DNA of 21,183 nt, taken from positions 1 to 21,183 of the forward strand of contig JAILEJ010000085.1 of NCBI GenBank assembly GCA_024688095.1. Reading direction: 5' to 3'. The position numbers and the translations under genes are program-made. Positions within the stretch are counted from its first letter, which is position 1, and every line of letters starts with the position of its first letter. Source of the DNA: Butyrivibrio sp. GTDB lineage: Bacteria > Bacillota > Clostridia > Lachnospirales > Lachnospiraceae. Shown piece after piece: positions 1-6,687 of the stretch. Below the pieces are notes generated by a model, which saw only the letters and a program-made list of their open reading frames with translations, had not been told where the DNA came from and ran no database searches.

Positions 1-1089
1 ATAATCATCCATAGAGATATCCTCTCCAAGATAGTTTATGGCAACATCATCTGTATAGAAAGTCTCTGTCCATGCATCCCATGCATCATAACCCTGATTC
101 CAGTTTTCAAAATCATTAAGGATTGCAGCCTTCATTTTTTCGCCGATTTCTGTATCAATTGTAGTTGGGTATACTACAGGATATTTTTCTTCAAGATCAT
201 CTGTATCTTTTAACTCAGTACTTGTAAGTTCATCCATAAATTCCTGCTGAGCTTTCTGTTCTTCTTCAGTCTGGAAATGCATTGTTCCATCATAACTGTC
301 GTTTTTAACTCCGCCCCAGCCTTCATCAACCTTGGCACCAAGTTCGCCGTAATCACCAAATTTAGCAAATTCCATTGTTGTACCAGGATGAGCTTCGCCT
401 GTTTCTCTGTCTATATTAACTATGTCGTACTGTATAGCCATCCAATCATCTACAAGAATCATATTCTTGAAGGTTCCCATCTGGATGTCAAGCTGTTTAA
501 GGGATACGTCCATTGCCTGCTGATACTCGGCAAGTGTAAGATGAACACCATTTACGTTGTAGATTGAGTCATCATGATATAATACTTCACCCCAATGTTC
601 CCATGCATCATAACCCATGTTCCATCTGTTAAAACCGTTAAGCATTCTGTTCTGGATTTTCTTTGAAAGATCTGATTCTGCAGGTGTCTGATATTCAATT
701 GGGAATGTTTTTAAAAGCTCTTCAGTTGATACATTATACTGAGGATCAAGCTCAATTACATAATCAGGAGAATCTGGATCTGTTACAGCTTCTGTAGATG
801 CATCAGCAGAATCTTCGCTGTCTTCATCACTTGCTTCTTCAGTTGCTTCGAGTGCTGCATCTATTGCATCTGTAGTAGAAGAACTGTCTGCTGTTTCTTC
901 TTCTTCAACTTCCTCAGCTTCAGCTGTATCAGTATCCTCTGATTCTGTTTCTTCTAAAGCTTCGGTTTCAGTAGTTTCTGTTACATCAGCTGTGGCTTCA
1001 GTTGATTCTGTTGCTGGTGTAGCTGCACATCCTACAGCTGCAAGTGATAATGCAAGAATTGATGTTAATACAATAGTTCTTTTTTTCAT
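1..1089 (-). CDS. Lipoprotein with two NTF2/SnoaL-like domains (3' end outside window)
   Basis: The frame is open from the ATG at 1087-1089 to the window edge, 363 codons, with AGAGG about 9 nt upstream. A basic N-terminus and hydrophobic stretch lead to a lipobox ending AAVGC, so Cys21 is the likely lipidated residue and the protein should sit on the outer face of the membrane. Residues about 25-110 are an extremely acidic, Ser/Thr/Ala-rich spacer. Two homologous segments follow: WNMGYDAWEHW from Trp156 and WNQGYDAWDAW from Trp330, each followed by a Y-x-D-D stretch. I see this as a tandem duplication with a 174-residue pitch; the composition resembles NTF2/SnoaL-like folds, which is inference. 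It starts 26 nt after the small membrane-protein gene, so the two are probably co-transcribed and may be output of the two-component system upstream. Ligand or reaction is unknown. Confidence 0.85.
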   Translation of the reverse strand, partial: MKKRTIVLTSILALSLAAVGCAATPATESTEATADVTETTETEALEETESEDTDTAEAEEVEEEETADSSSTTDAIDAALEATEEASDEDSEDSADASTEAVTDPDSPDYVIELDPQYNVSTEELLKTFPIEYQTPAESDLSKKIQNRMLNGFNRWNMGYDAWEHWGEVLYHDDSIYNVNGVHLTLAEYQQAMDVSLKQLDIQMGTFKNMILVDDWMAIQYDIVNIDRETGEAHPGTTMEFAKFGDYGELGAKVDEGWGGVKNDSYDGTMHFQTEEEQKAQQEFMDELTSTELKDTDDLEEKYPVVYPTTIDTEIGEKMKAAILNDFENWNQGYDAWDAWTETFYTDDVAINYLGEDISMDDY

Positions 1090-1115
1090 AATAAATACCT
1101 CTTTTCTTTTATTTG

Positions 1116-1493
1116 TTAACCTAAAAATTTGGTTATAGCCAGAACAACAGGAGCATATTTTTTTCTATTTCTGTGTAATACATTATTGTAAAGTGGATAG
1201 GAAGCTGCCATCGAAATCATTCCTATACAGAAGAAAATAACTCCTGTTAAAAATGAATGTTCGAGCTTGGTTAATAGGTTGTATCCGGTTATGAACAGGA
1301 TGAAACCTGTAAAAGCAAGAATAATGGCGCTTGTCAGAGCTTTTTTTCTTAGAGATGAGTCTAATGTAAAAACTCTGGAGTAAAGTTCGTCATTATTTAA
1401 TGAGCTTGAATTCACAGAATCTTTTTTATAGTTGTATTCAAGTTGTTGTATTTTACGTTTCTGTTCTTCAGTAAGTTTTACTCTCTCTTCCAT
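1116..1493 (-). CDS. Small membrane protein with two transmembrane helices
   Basis: This 125-residue protein of unknown function starts with a charged, Lys/Glu-rich cytoplasmic-looking segment (residues 1-50, with EEQKRKIQQLE suggesting a short coiled coil). Two hydrophobic helices follow at about 52-73 and 82-102, and it ends with a basic tail. I do not recognise the family. The start ATG at 1493 has a strong AGGAG at 1501-1505, 7 nt away, but that site lies inside the promoter-distal arm of a 14-bp perfect inverted repeat (1497-1552), so translation may depend on RNA folding. Four 11-bp-phased hexamers and a TATACT box lie directly upstream. It sits between the kinase gene and the double-domain lipoprotein on the same strand. 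A target or accessory protein of the adjacent two-component system is the natural guess, unproven. Confidence 0.8.
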   Translation of the reverse strand: MEERVKLTEEQKRKIQQLEYNYKKDSVNSSSLNNDELYSRVFTLDSSLRKKALTSAIILAFTGFILFITGYNLLTKLEHSFLTGVIFFCIGMISMAASYPLYNNVLHRNRKKYAPVVLAITKFLG

Positions 1494-1496
1494 AAA

Positions 1497-1552
1497 AAAT
1501 CTCCTATACTTTGTCTGCTGTTTGATTACAGATGCAATAGTATAGGAGATTT
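1497..1552 (-). promoter_or_regulatory. 14-bp perfect inverted repeat that can sequester the Shine-Dalgarno
   Basis: AAATCTCCTATACT at 1497-1510 is the exact reverse complement of 1539-1552, with a 28-nt loop that contains smaller complementary segments (CTGT/ACAG). In minus-strand RNA the 3' arm contains AGGAG, the ribosome site of the 125-residue protein gene, and the 5' arm is a perfect anti-Shine-Dalgarno. The stem is followed by three more U before the AUG, so it could also act as a weak intrinsic terminator or attenuator after the kinase gene. Its existence is certain; the function is inferred. Confidence 0.8.
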
Positions 1553-1590
1553 ATTAGTTATTTATTAGCGTATTGTTAGGAAAATGTTAG
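1539..1590 (-). promoter_or_regulatory. Phased direct-repeat operator and -10 box, PhoP/PhoB-like
   Basis: Plus-strand hexamers TATTAG (1552, 1563) and TGTTAG (1574, 1585) recur at exactly 11 bp. Read on the minus strand this is CTAAYA-N5 four times. Seven nt after the last copy is TATACT (1544-1539), a one-mismatch -10 box, with no good -35 hexamer, because the repeats occupy that position. OmpR/PhoB-family regulators bind direct repeats of 10-11 bp pitch, and B. subtilis PhoP uses TTAACA-like hexamers at this pitch. The adjacent response regulator is the obvious candidate binder. The outermost repeat covers the kinase stop codon. Confidence 0.7.
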
Positions 1591-2675
1591 GATGTCTTTT
1601 TGGGAAGAGTTATAATAAATTCTGATCCTTCATTTAATTTACTGTTTACATTTATGGTTCCGTTTAATAGATTAATTATCTGTTTTACCATGGCAAGACC
1701 AAGACCGTTGCCCTTTGTGGCATGTGATGTATCTGCCTGGTAGAATTTATCAAAAATGTGCTTGATATTATATTCGGTCATTCCACATCCATTATCTTTT
1801 ACAGCTATGGAAACATTATCAGAATCATCATTAACAGTTATGGTAATTTGTCCCTTGTCTTCGCTGAATTTTATTGCATTGGACAAAATATTGTTAATTG
1901 CGATTTTTAAAAGGCCCGGGTCACTTTCTATGGATAAGGAATCAGGAATGTCCAGCTGAAGATCTATATCTTTTTCATCAAGTCTTAGTTCAAAGCCAAG
2001 GATGCATTGCACAATTTCCTCACTTAGATCAAAGCATTCATTATTAACAGTTATCTGATGGTTATCCAGTTTGCTGATTTGAAGAATATTGGTAATAAGG
2101 TTTGTGAGATCTGAGGATGTTAATTTTATTTTACTTATATATTCTTTTTTTTCTTCTTCTGATAAATTTTCTTTGGAAAGAAGAGTTGAATAATTTGAAA
2201 TGACAGCTATAGGAGTCTTGAGCTCGTGGGAAATATTTGAAATAAAGCTGGATTTGAGTATTTCAGTTGAATTAAGTTCTTCTACCATGGTGTTGAAATC
2301 CTGATATAAGGCATCAATTTCATCAATTTTTCCATCATTTCTGTGAGGTGGAAGCTGAATAGTATAATTTCCGGAAGAAACCTCTTTGGCAGCATTGGCA
2401 AGATAAAGCAGAGGCTTTGTATAGTTTGCGTAATGGAGATAACTTGTTAGTGCGGCAATACAAACTGATGATATAAATATAAGTGTAAGTATTGATCCGA
2501 CAAGTATATAACTGTTTTCGGGAGAAAACTCTATATTATCGTATATTTCAAGAATAATTCCTGAATAAAGCATGATTAATATGGAATTTAAAATAGTAGA
2601 TTTTGGAGATAAAATACTTACATTTATTCTTGAATCGATTTTTCCCGGAGTAAAAATTTTTCTTATTATATTCAT
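1587..2675 (-). CDS. Sensor histidine kinase (HAMP-HisKA-HATPase)
   Basis: The 362-residue membrane kinase has two transmembrane helices at about 29-45 and 56-81 with only a short extracellular loop, so it probably senses at or within the membrane. A HAMP-like linker lies around 85-138. The HisKA H-box ISNISHELKTP carries the phospho-acceptor His150. The ATPase domain shows an N-box (about 258-267, NNILSNAIKF), G1 DNGCGM (294-299), an F-box FDKFYQAD, and G2 GNGLGLAMV (322-330), so all catalytic motifs are intact. The start ATG overlaps the response regulator stop as ATGA (2672-2675) with GGAG upstream, so the pair is translationally coupled. The signal is not identifiable from sequence. Confidence 0.95.
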   Translation of the reverse strand: MNIIRKIFTPGKIDSRINVSILSPKSTILNSILIMLYSGIILEIYDNIEFSPENSYILVGSILTLIFISSVCIAALTSYLHYANYTKPLLYLANAAKEVSSGNYTIQLPPHRNDGKIDEIDALYQDFNTMVEELNSTEILKSSFISNISHELKTPIAVISNYSTLLSKENLSEEEKKEYISKIKLTSSDLTNLITNILQISKLDNHQITVNNECFDLSEEIVQCILGFELRLDEKDIDLQLDIPDSLSIESDPGLLKIAINNILSNAIKFSEDKGQITITVNDDSDNVSIAVKDNGCGMTEYNIKHIFDKFYQADTSHATKGNGLGLAMVKQIINLLNGTINVNSKLNEGSEFIITLPKKTS

Positions 2676-3343
2676 AGAATGACTCCTTTATAACCAATTC
2701 CCCTGACTGTTGCTATCTTAAAACTTGTACAGTTTTCAAGTTTTCCACGTATGTTAGTTATGAAAACATCAATAGAACGTGGAGTACTTTCATTATCCAT
2801 GCCACCTAATTCCTCTAAAAGCTGATTTCGTGAAAAAGCGTGATTTGGATAAGAAAGAAGCTTAAATAACAACTGGAATTCTTTGTGAGTAAAGGGAATC
2901 TCCTCACCATCTAATGTGACAGTCATCGATTCTTCATTCATTTCAAATGAGCCTATTGTAAGAACTTTCTGAGATGATATATTTGCTCTCCTAAGAATAG
3001 CTTCTATTCTAAAAAGAAGTTCATCAAGATCTATAGGCTTTACCATGTAATCATCTATTCCAATTTGAAAGCCTTGTCTTTTGGACTCTCTATCATCTTT
3101 GGCAGTCATAAAGATGATAGGAATATCCGGGTTTTCTTCGCGAACACTTTTGGCAAATTCATATCCATCTACTCCAGGCATCATGATATCTGATATGATG
3201 AGATCAATTTTTTGTGCATAGAGGGCATCATAGGCATCCATTGCACTTGTGCATCCTATAGCTATATAGTTATTTAATGTAAGATGCTTGCAAACAGTAA
3301 GATTTAAATCACTATTATCTTCCAAAACCAGTATTTTTATCAT
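2672..3343 (-). CDS. OmpR/PhoB-family response regulator
   Basis: The 223-residue regulator has a receiver domain with the acidic pocket near EDN (8-10), phospho-acceptor Asp52 in SDIMMPGVDG, switch Thr80 in FMTA and Lys102 in VKPID. The C-terminal winged-helix domain (about 128-223) has the family-typical FTHKEFQLL, a recognition helix around RSIDVFITNIRGKL, and the closing TVRGIGYKG hairpin. AAGGAG precedes the ATG by about 10 nt. Members of this family bind direct repeats as head-to-tail dimers. The 11-bp-spaced TTAG hexamers at 1552-1590 and 3465-3481 are candidate sites for this protein. It is the first gene of a minus-strand run with the kinase, a small membrane protein and a lipoprotein. 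Confidence 0.95.
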   Translation of the reverse strand: MIKILVLEDNSDLNLTVCKHLTLNNYIAIGCTSAMDAYDALYAQKIDLIISDIMMPGVDGYEFAKSVREENPDIPIIFMTAKDDRESKRQGFQIGIDDYMVKPIDLDELLFRIEAILRRANISSQKVLTIGSFEMNEESMTVTLDGEEIPFTHKEFQLLFKLLSYPNHAFSRNQLLEELGGMDNESTPRSIDVFITNIRGKLENCTSFKIATVRGIGYKGVIL

Positions 3344-3588
3344 TTAATCGTTACTCCTTAAAATATAATATAGAATATCTTTTATAATAAAAAAAGGTAA
3401 TCGTATATAATTTATTTCTTTAGGTCCATAAATAAGCATTCTATAAAAAATGATATCACAATAATGTTAGAAAAAAGTTAGAGAAAAATAAATCAAAATA
3501 AAACAGATATTAAAAATATTTGCTGAATATAGTATATTAAACTATTATTATAATTGTAGAGCATGTTATTACAAAGAGAGGGGAATTG
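3344..3588. promoter_or_regulatory. Divergent intergenic region with a two-copy hexamer repeat
   Basis: This very AT-rich spacer separates the response regulator (minus) from a lipoprotein gene (plus). TGTTAG at 3465-3470 and AGTTAG at 3476-3481 have the same 11-bp pitch as the four-copy array near 1552-1590. On the minus strand a possible -10 TATAGA lies about 20 nt downstream of the pair, with the repeats near the -35 position, which fits autoregulation. On the plus strand a TATAAT at 3549-3554 lies 34 nt before the lipoprotein start but has no convincing -35. No small gene or terminator is visible. Confidence 0.45.
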
Positions 3589-4221
3589 ATGACATATATT
3601 AAATATAATAAAGATATTATCGTTAGAATTGTGTTATTTCTGATTGTTATTGTTTTTATATTGCTTACTGTTGGATGTAGTAAAGCAAATACTGATGCTG
3701 ATAATAAGATCATTTATCAAAGTTATATAAATGACGAACTTGAATTTGAGGGAGAACTTTTTTCTCAAAAATACAGTTATTTAAAAGAAGACTTTGATAT
3801 TGAGCCTGCAGCGTATTATTATGATGTAGATGATGATGGTGAGTCAGAACTACTCGTTTCAACCTATTATTATGGATTTGATATATATGATATAAGGTCA
3901 GGTGAGCTTATAATGCTTGATCATGGGGATGGAACATCAGATGTATGTGTTGTTTTTACAGGAAATGACAATACTTATGTAGGTCACAGCGATTTTTCAC
4001 ATGTAGGAAGACAGTGTCTTACACTATTTAAATATGATTCCAAAGGCGAAATTACTGAAAGAATTTCAATAAATGCTTTCTATGAAGATTCTGAAAATGA
4101 TGTCTATGATGAAAACAGCGAGTTTACTTACAATGATGAAGAGATAACAATGGATCAATACGAAGAATATATGGCAATGTACAACAGTATTGACTTTGAT
4201 ACAATAGAACAGGCCAAATAA
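3589..4221 (+). CDS. Small lipoprotein with an Asp-rich calcium-type motif
   Basis: I place the start at ATG 3589, 5 nt after AGGGG; a TTG one codon earlier would be only 2 nt from that site. The resulting 210-residue protein has a basic N-terminus, a hydrophobic stretch, and LLTVGC, giving Cys30 as a plausible lipidated residue (Thr at -3 is less common). The mature part is acidic. YYDVDDDGESELLVS matches the D-x-D-x-D-G loop seen in FG-GAP/VCBS and EF-hand-like repeats, suggesting a calcium-binding beta-propeller blade, followed by two more Tyr/Asp-rich strands. I do not recognise a specific family. It lies 52 nt upstream of the permease gene with no terminator between, so co-transcription is possible. 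It faces away from the two-component operon and could share its control through the shared spacer. Confidence 0.8.
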   Translation: MTYIKYNKDIIVRIVLFLIVIVFILLTVGCSKANTDADNKIIYQSYINDELEFEGELFSQKYSYLKEDFDIEPAAYYYDVDDDGESELLVSTYYYGFDIYDIRSGELIMLDHGDGTSDVCVVFTGNDNTYVGHSDFSHVGRQCLTLFKYDSKGEITERISINAFYEDSENDVYDENSEFTYNDEEITMDQYEEYMAMYNSIDFDTIEQAK

Positions 4222-4273
4222 GTAACAATAGTTATATTAAATTTTTAAAATAAATAATTTGTGAGGGAGAATT

Positions 4274-5398
4274 ATGAAAAAATATTTTAGTAAACTGGAT
4301 CAGAAGTATTTAAAAATCTGTATTTATGCAGGACTCACAGTCCTTATTACAGCAGGGCTTGGCGCGGTATTACTGAGTACAGGAGTGTTTTGGTCAAAGC
4401 TTTGGAAGATATTCACAGCGGTATTAAAACCTATGATAATAGGCGGGATACTTAGTTATCTCTTTTTACCTATTGTTACAAGAATTGAGAAATATATTAA
4501 TAGAAAAAAAGAACATAAGTCTGCAAGGCTTGTGAGCGTAATCTTTACATATGCTATTGTTATTCTTAGTATAGCACTTGTTATATTCCTTATTATTGTA
4601 GCTGTATACAAAAATGTTGAAACATTAAATGTAGAAACCATACAAAATACCTTTGCTACAATAAAAAATGACTATTCTGAAATATGGGATTTTATTGAAA
4701 GTAAGCTTGAGTCATACAATATAGATACAGTAAATATGACTCCTGTAATAACAGCAGCTACTGAGGCAGTTAAGAATTTCTTTTCAGGAATGTTGTTTGG
4801 CATTATTTTTTCTATTTACTTTATGCTTGATAAGAGCCGAATTGGTGTCTATTGGAAAAGAGCCTTCCATTTGATATTTGGTCAGAAGTCAGAGGATAAG
4901 CTTCTTGTATTTATGAAAGATGCAGATAATGCCTTCTCTGGATATATAAGAGGACAGTTTCTTGATGCTTTTTTAGTAGGTGTATTGTCATCAATAGCAC
5001 TTTCACTTGTTGGAGTTCCAAGTGGAGTTCTTGTGGGTATATTTGTGGGTATAGGAAACATGGTTCCATACCTTGGACCAATAGTTGGTTATGCAACACT
5101 TGTAATTGTATGTCTTCCAACAGCAGCATTTACCAAGATGCTGATCGGATTTGTAGTGCTTGCATTTATTATGTTTGTTGATGGAAATATCATAAATCCT
5201 AAGCTTCTGTCTGAAAATGTCGATGTACATCCACTTCTTGTAGTTGCTGCATTAATAGGTGGTGGCGCTATCGGTGGTGTTGTAGGTATGCTCGTTGCTG
5301 TTCCAACAGCTGCACTTTTAAAACTTCAGTTCGACAGATACCTTGAAAAGCTTGAGACGAGAAGAGCTGAAGAGGATGAAGAAATTGATGAGGTATAA
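4274..5398 (+). CDS. AI-2E family membrane permease
   Basis: The 374-residue multi-spanning protein matches the AI-2E transporter family (PerM/YdiK/YtvI/YueF type). It has an N-terminal pair of helices (about 15-65), another at 85-110, a soluble loop with an amphipathic helix region, then a dense C-terminal block of helices with the typical GVLVGIFVGIGNMVPYLGPIVG segment and a PLLVVAALIGG stretch. It ends in a short charged tail (EEDEEIDEV). GAGGGAG precedes ATG 4274. Family members export small signals or act in sodium/proton antiport; the substrate cannot be told here. Its last 21 nt including the stop recur with three changes 40 nt downstream. The first 52 nt upstream hold no terminator, so it may be read with the preceding lipoprotein gene. 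Confidence 0.9.
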   Translation: MKKYFSKLDQKYLKICIYAGLTVLITAGLGAVLLSTGVFWSKLWKIFTAVLKPMIIGGILSYLFLPIVTRIEKYINRKKEHKSARLVSVIFTYAIVILSIALVIFLIIVAVYKNVETLNVETIQNTFATIKNDYSEIWDFIESKLESYNIDTVNMTPVITAATEAVKNFFSGMLFGIIFSIYFMLDKSRIGVYWKRAFHLIFGQKSEDKLLVFMKDADNAFSGYIRGQFLDAFLVGVLSSIALSLVGVPSGVLVGIFVGIGNMVPYLGPIVGYATLVIVCLPTAAFTKMLIGFVVLAFIMFVDGNIINPKLLSENVDVHPLLVVAALIGGGAIGGVVGMLVAVPTAALLKLQFDRYLEKLETRRAEEDEEIDEV

Positions 5399-5438
5399 CA
5401 GCCCGGGGAATATTGTAGAAGAAACTAGTGAGGTATAA
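5378..5438 (+). repeat. Imperfect direct repeat of the permease 3' end
   Basis: The 21 bases 5378-5398 (last six codons plus TAA of the permease gene) recur at 5418-5438 with 18 of 21 identical. The second copy encodes EETSEV and a TAA, one frame out from the gene (offset 40 nt). No further similarity continues past the stop codons. Confidence 0.65.
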
Positions 5439-5486
5439 AGGGCTGATAGATAGCCTTAAATAAATAAAAAAGGAAATGATGTAGAG

Positions 5487-6437
5487 ATGGAGAAAGTAAA
5501 TTTATGGAAAGACGGGGAATATGATTATTCGCTGGCCTTTGGATTTGTACCAAACATGGTGCCTTATCTTCACGAGGACAACAAAGTTCGTCCATGTATG
5601 GTGGTTGTTCCGGGTGGTGGATACTGTGTTGTATCGCCAACAGAGGGAGAAATTGTTGCCAAAAAGTTTTATGACTATGGGTACAATGCATTTGTAGTAA
5701 CATACACAACCAATATTCTGATGAAAGAACCTCTTAAAGACCAGCCTATGAAAGATTTATCCAGGGCAATAAGGTATATCAGAAAGAATGCTAAAGAATA
5801 CTGTATTGACGAAAATAAGATAGTTATTTGCGGTTTTTCAGCAGGTGCGCATTTATGTGGCTCTATATGTGTTCATTATAATGATGTAAAAGACGAAAAT
5901 GATGAGCTTAAGGATATTTCAAACAGACCGGATGCTGCAATACTGAGCTACCCTGTTATAACTTCCGGAGAATATGCACATAGGGAATCATTTATAGCAC
6001 TTCTTGGAGCTGATGCTTCTAAGGAGGAGCTTACATATTATTCTTTGGAAAAAAATGTGACAGAGAATACACCGCCGGTTTTCCTGTGGCAGACTGTAAC
6101 AGATGAGCTTGTTCCGGTAGAGAACAGTTATCTTTTTGCCAAAGCACTTAAGGAAAAAGGTGTAAAACATGCACATCATGTTTTTTCTTCAGGAAAGCAT
6201 GGCCTTTCACTTTCAAATGAGCAGTGGAAAAACTGTGAATTTGGAGAACCATATACCATGGAGCAGATATTTGAAATTGTAAAGGCTGTTAAAGCCGGAA
6301 CTGTTGATATTCCTGAGGAAAATAAAAAGGGACTTATTGATGCTTATGATGATTTTAAGGCAGATAGTGGCGAACCTGTAAAAGAAGCTGAAATCTGGCC
6401 TGAGCTGGCAAAACAATGGCTTGAAGATATTTTATAA
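5487..6437 (+). CDS. Intracellular alpha/beta-hydrolase, probable carbohydrate esterase
   Basis: The 316-residue protein lacks a signal peptide, so it should act in the cytoplasm. It has an oxyanion-hole PGGGY (42-46), nucleophile Ser118 in GFSAG, probable acid Asp206 in VTDELVP, and His238 in GKHGL, a complete triad in the right order for the Aes/acetyl-xylan-esterase-like group (BD-FAE-type family). Such enzymes remove acetyl or feruloyl groups from xylo-oligosaccharides. Its place just before GH43, sugar symporter, AraC and GH3 genes supports that role. A strong terminator follows at 6453-6502, so it is transcribed separately from the GH43 unit. AGGA lies about 11 nt before ATG 5487, a mediocre ribosome site. 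The exact acyl group and sugar remain open. Confidence 0.88.
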   Translation: MEKVNLWKDGEYDYSLAFGFVPNMVPYLHEDNKVRPCMVVVPGGGYCVVSPTEGEIVAKKFYDYGYNAFVVTYTTNILMKEPLKDQPMKDLSRAIRYIRKNAKEYCIDENKIVICGFSAGAHLCGSICVHYNDVKDENDELKDISNRPDAAILSYPVITSGEYAHRESFIALLGADASKEELTYYSLEKNVTENTPPVFLWQTVTDELVPVENSYLFAKALKEKGVKHAHHVFSSGKHGLSLSNEQWKNCEFGEPYTMEQIFEIVKAVKAGTVDIPEENKKGLIDAYDDFKADSGEPVKEAEIWPELAKQWLEDIL

Positions 6438-6452
6438 AAAAGAGTTTTATAT

Positions 6453-6502
6453 TGCATATATGATAAGACACGCAAAAGTTTTATCATATATGCATTTTTT
6501 TT
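6453..6502 (+). terminator. Rho-independent terminator after the esterase
   Basis: TGCATATATGATAA (6453-6466) pairs perfectly with 6481-6494 around a 14-nt loop and is followed by eight T. The stem is AT-rich but long. It separates the esterase gene from the GH43 operon. Confidence 0.85.
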
Positions 6503-6520
6503 GATATAAATCCCTTAAAA

Positions 6521-6628
6521 ATGACGATAAAAAATTATTCAATTATTATCTGTCCAAAAATGACAGTGAACTTTTACCAAAATGACAGCCTTGTATAAAG
6601 AATTCTTTGTAGAATTTATTCATAAGAT
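6521..6628 (+). promoter_or_regulatory. Candidate AraC operator and promoter of the GH43 operon
   Basis: CCAAAAATGACAG and CCAAAATGACAG recur with ATGACAG at 6560-6566 and 6582-6588, exactly 22 bp apart, two helical turns. A looser ATGACGA lies at 6521. AraC-family proteins bind two same-orientation half-sites about 21 bp apart just upstream of the -35. The promoter itself is not clear: TTGTAT (6591-6596) and TAAGAT (6623-6628) are weak candidates, and a 12-bp palindrome AAAGAATTCTTT lies at 6597-6608. The AraC gene of this cluster is the likely partner. Confidence 0.6.
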
Positions 6629-6687
6629 ACGAAAGTGTTAAAAATATGGCGATTGATATTACAGTTGCCAGGAAGGAGAGAGAAGGA

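Noticed and set aside
277..567. Plus-strand 96-codon frame
   Set aside because: It lies antisense within the left-edge lipoprotein, has no ribosome site, and its residues are typical of a shadow frame.
4911..5230. Two minus-strand frames inside the permease gene
   Set aside because: Antisense shadows of hydrophobic codons with no ribosome site.
6597..6608. AAAGAATTCTTT palindrome as an operator
   Set aside because: A single 12-bp AT-rich palindrome without a second copy; the ATGACAG repeats explain the region better.
6646..6687. Upstream ATG for the GH43 gene
   Set aside because: No ribosome site before 6646, and AGGAG plus the family-typical start favour 6688.
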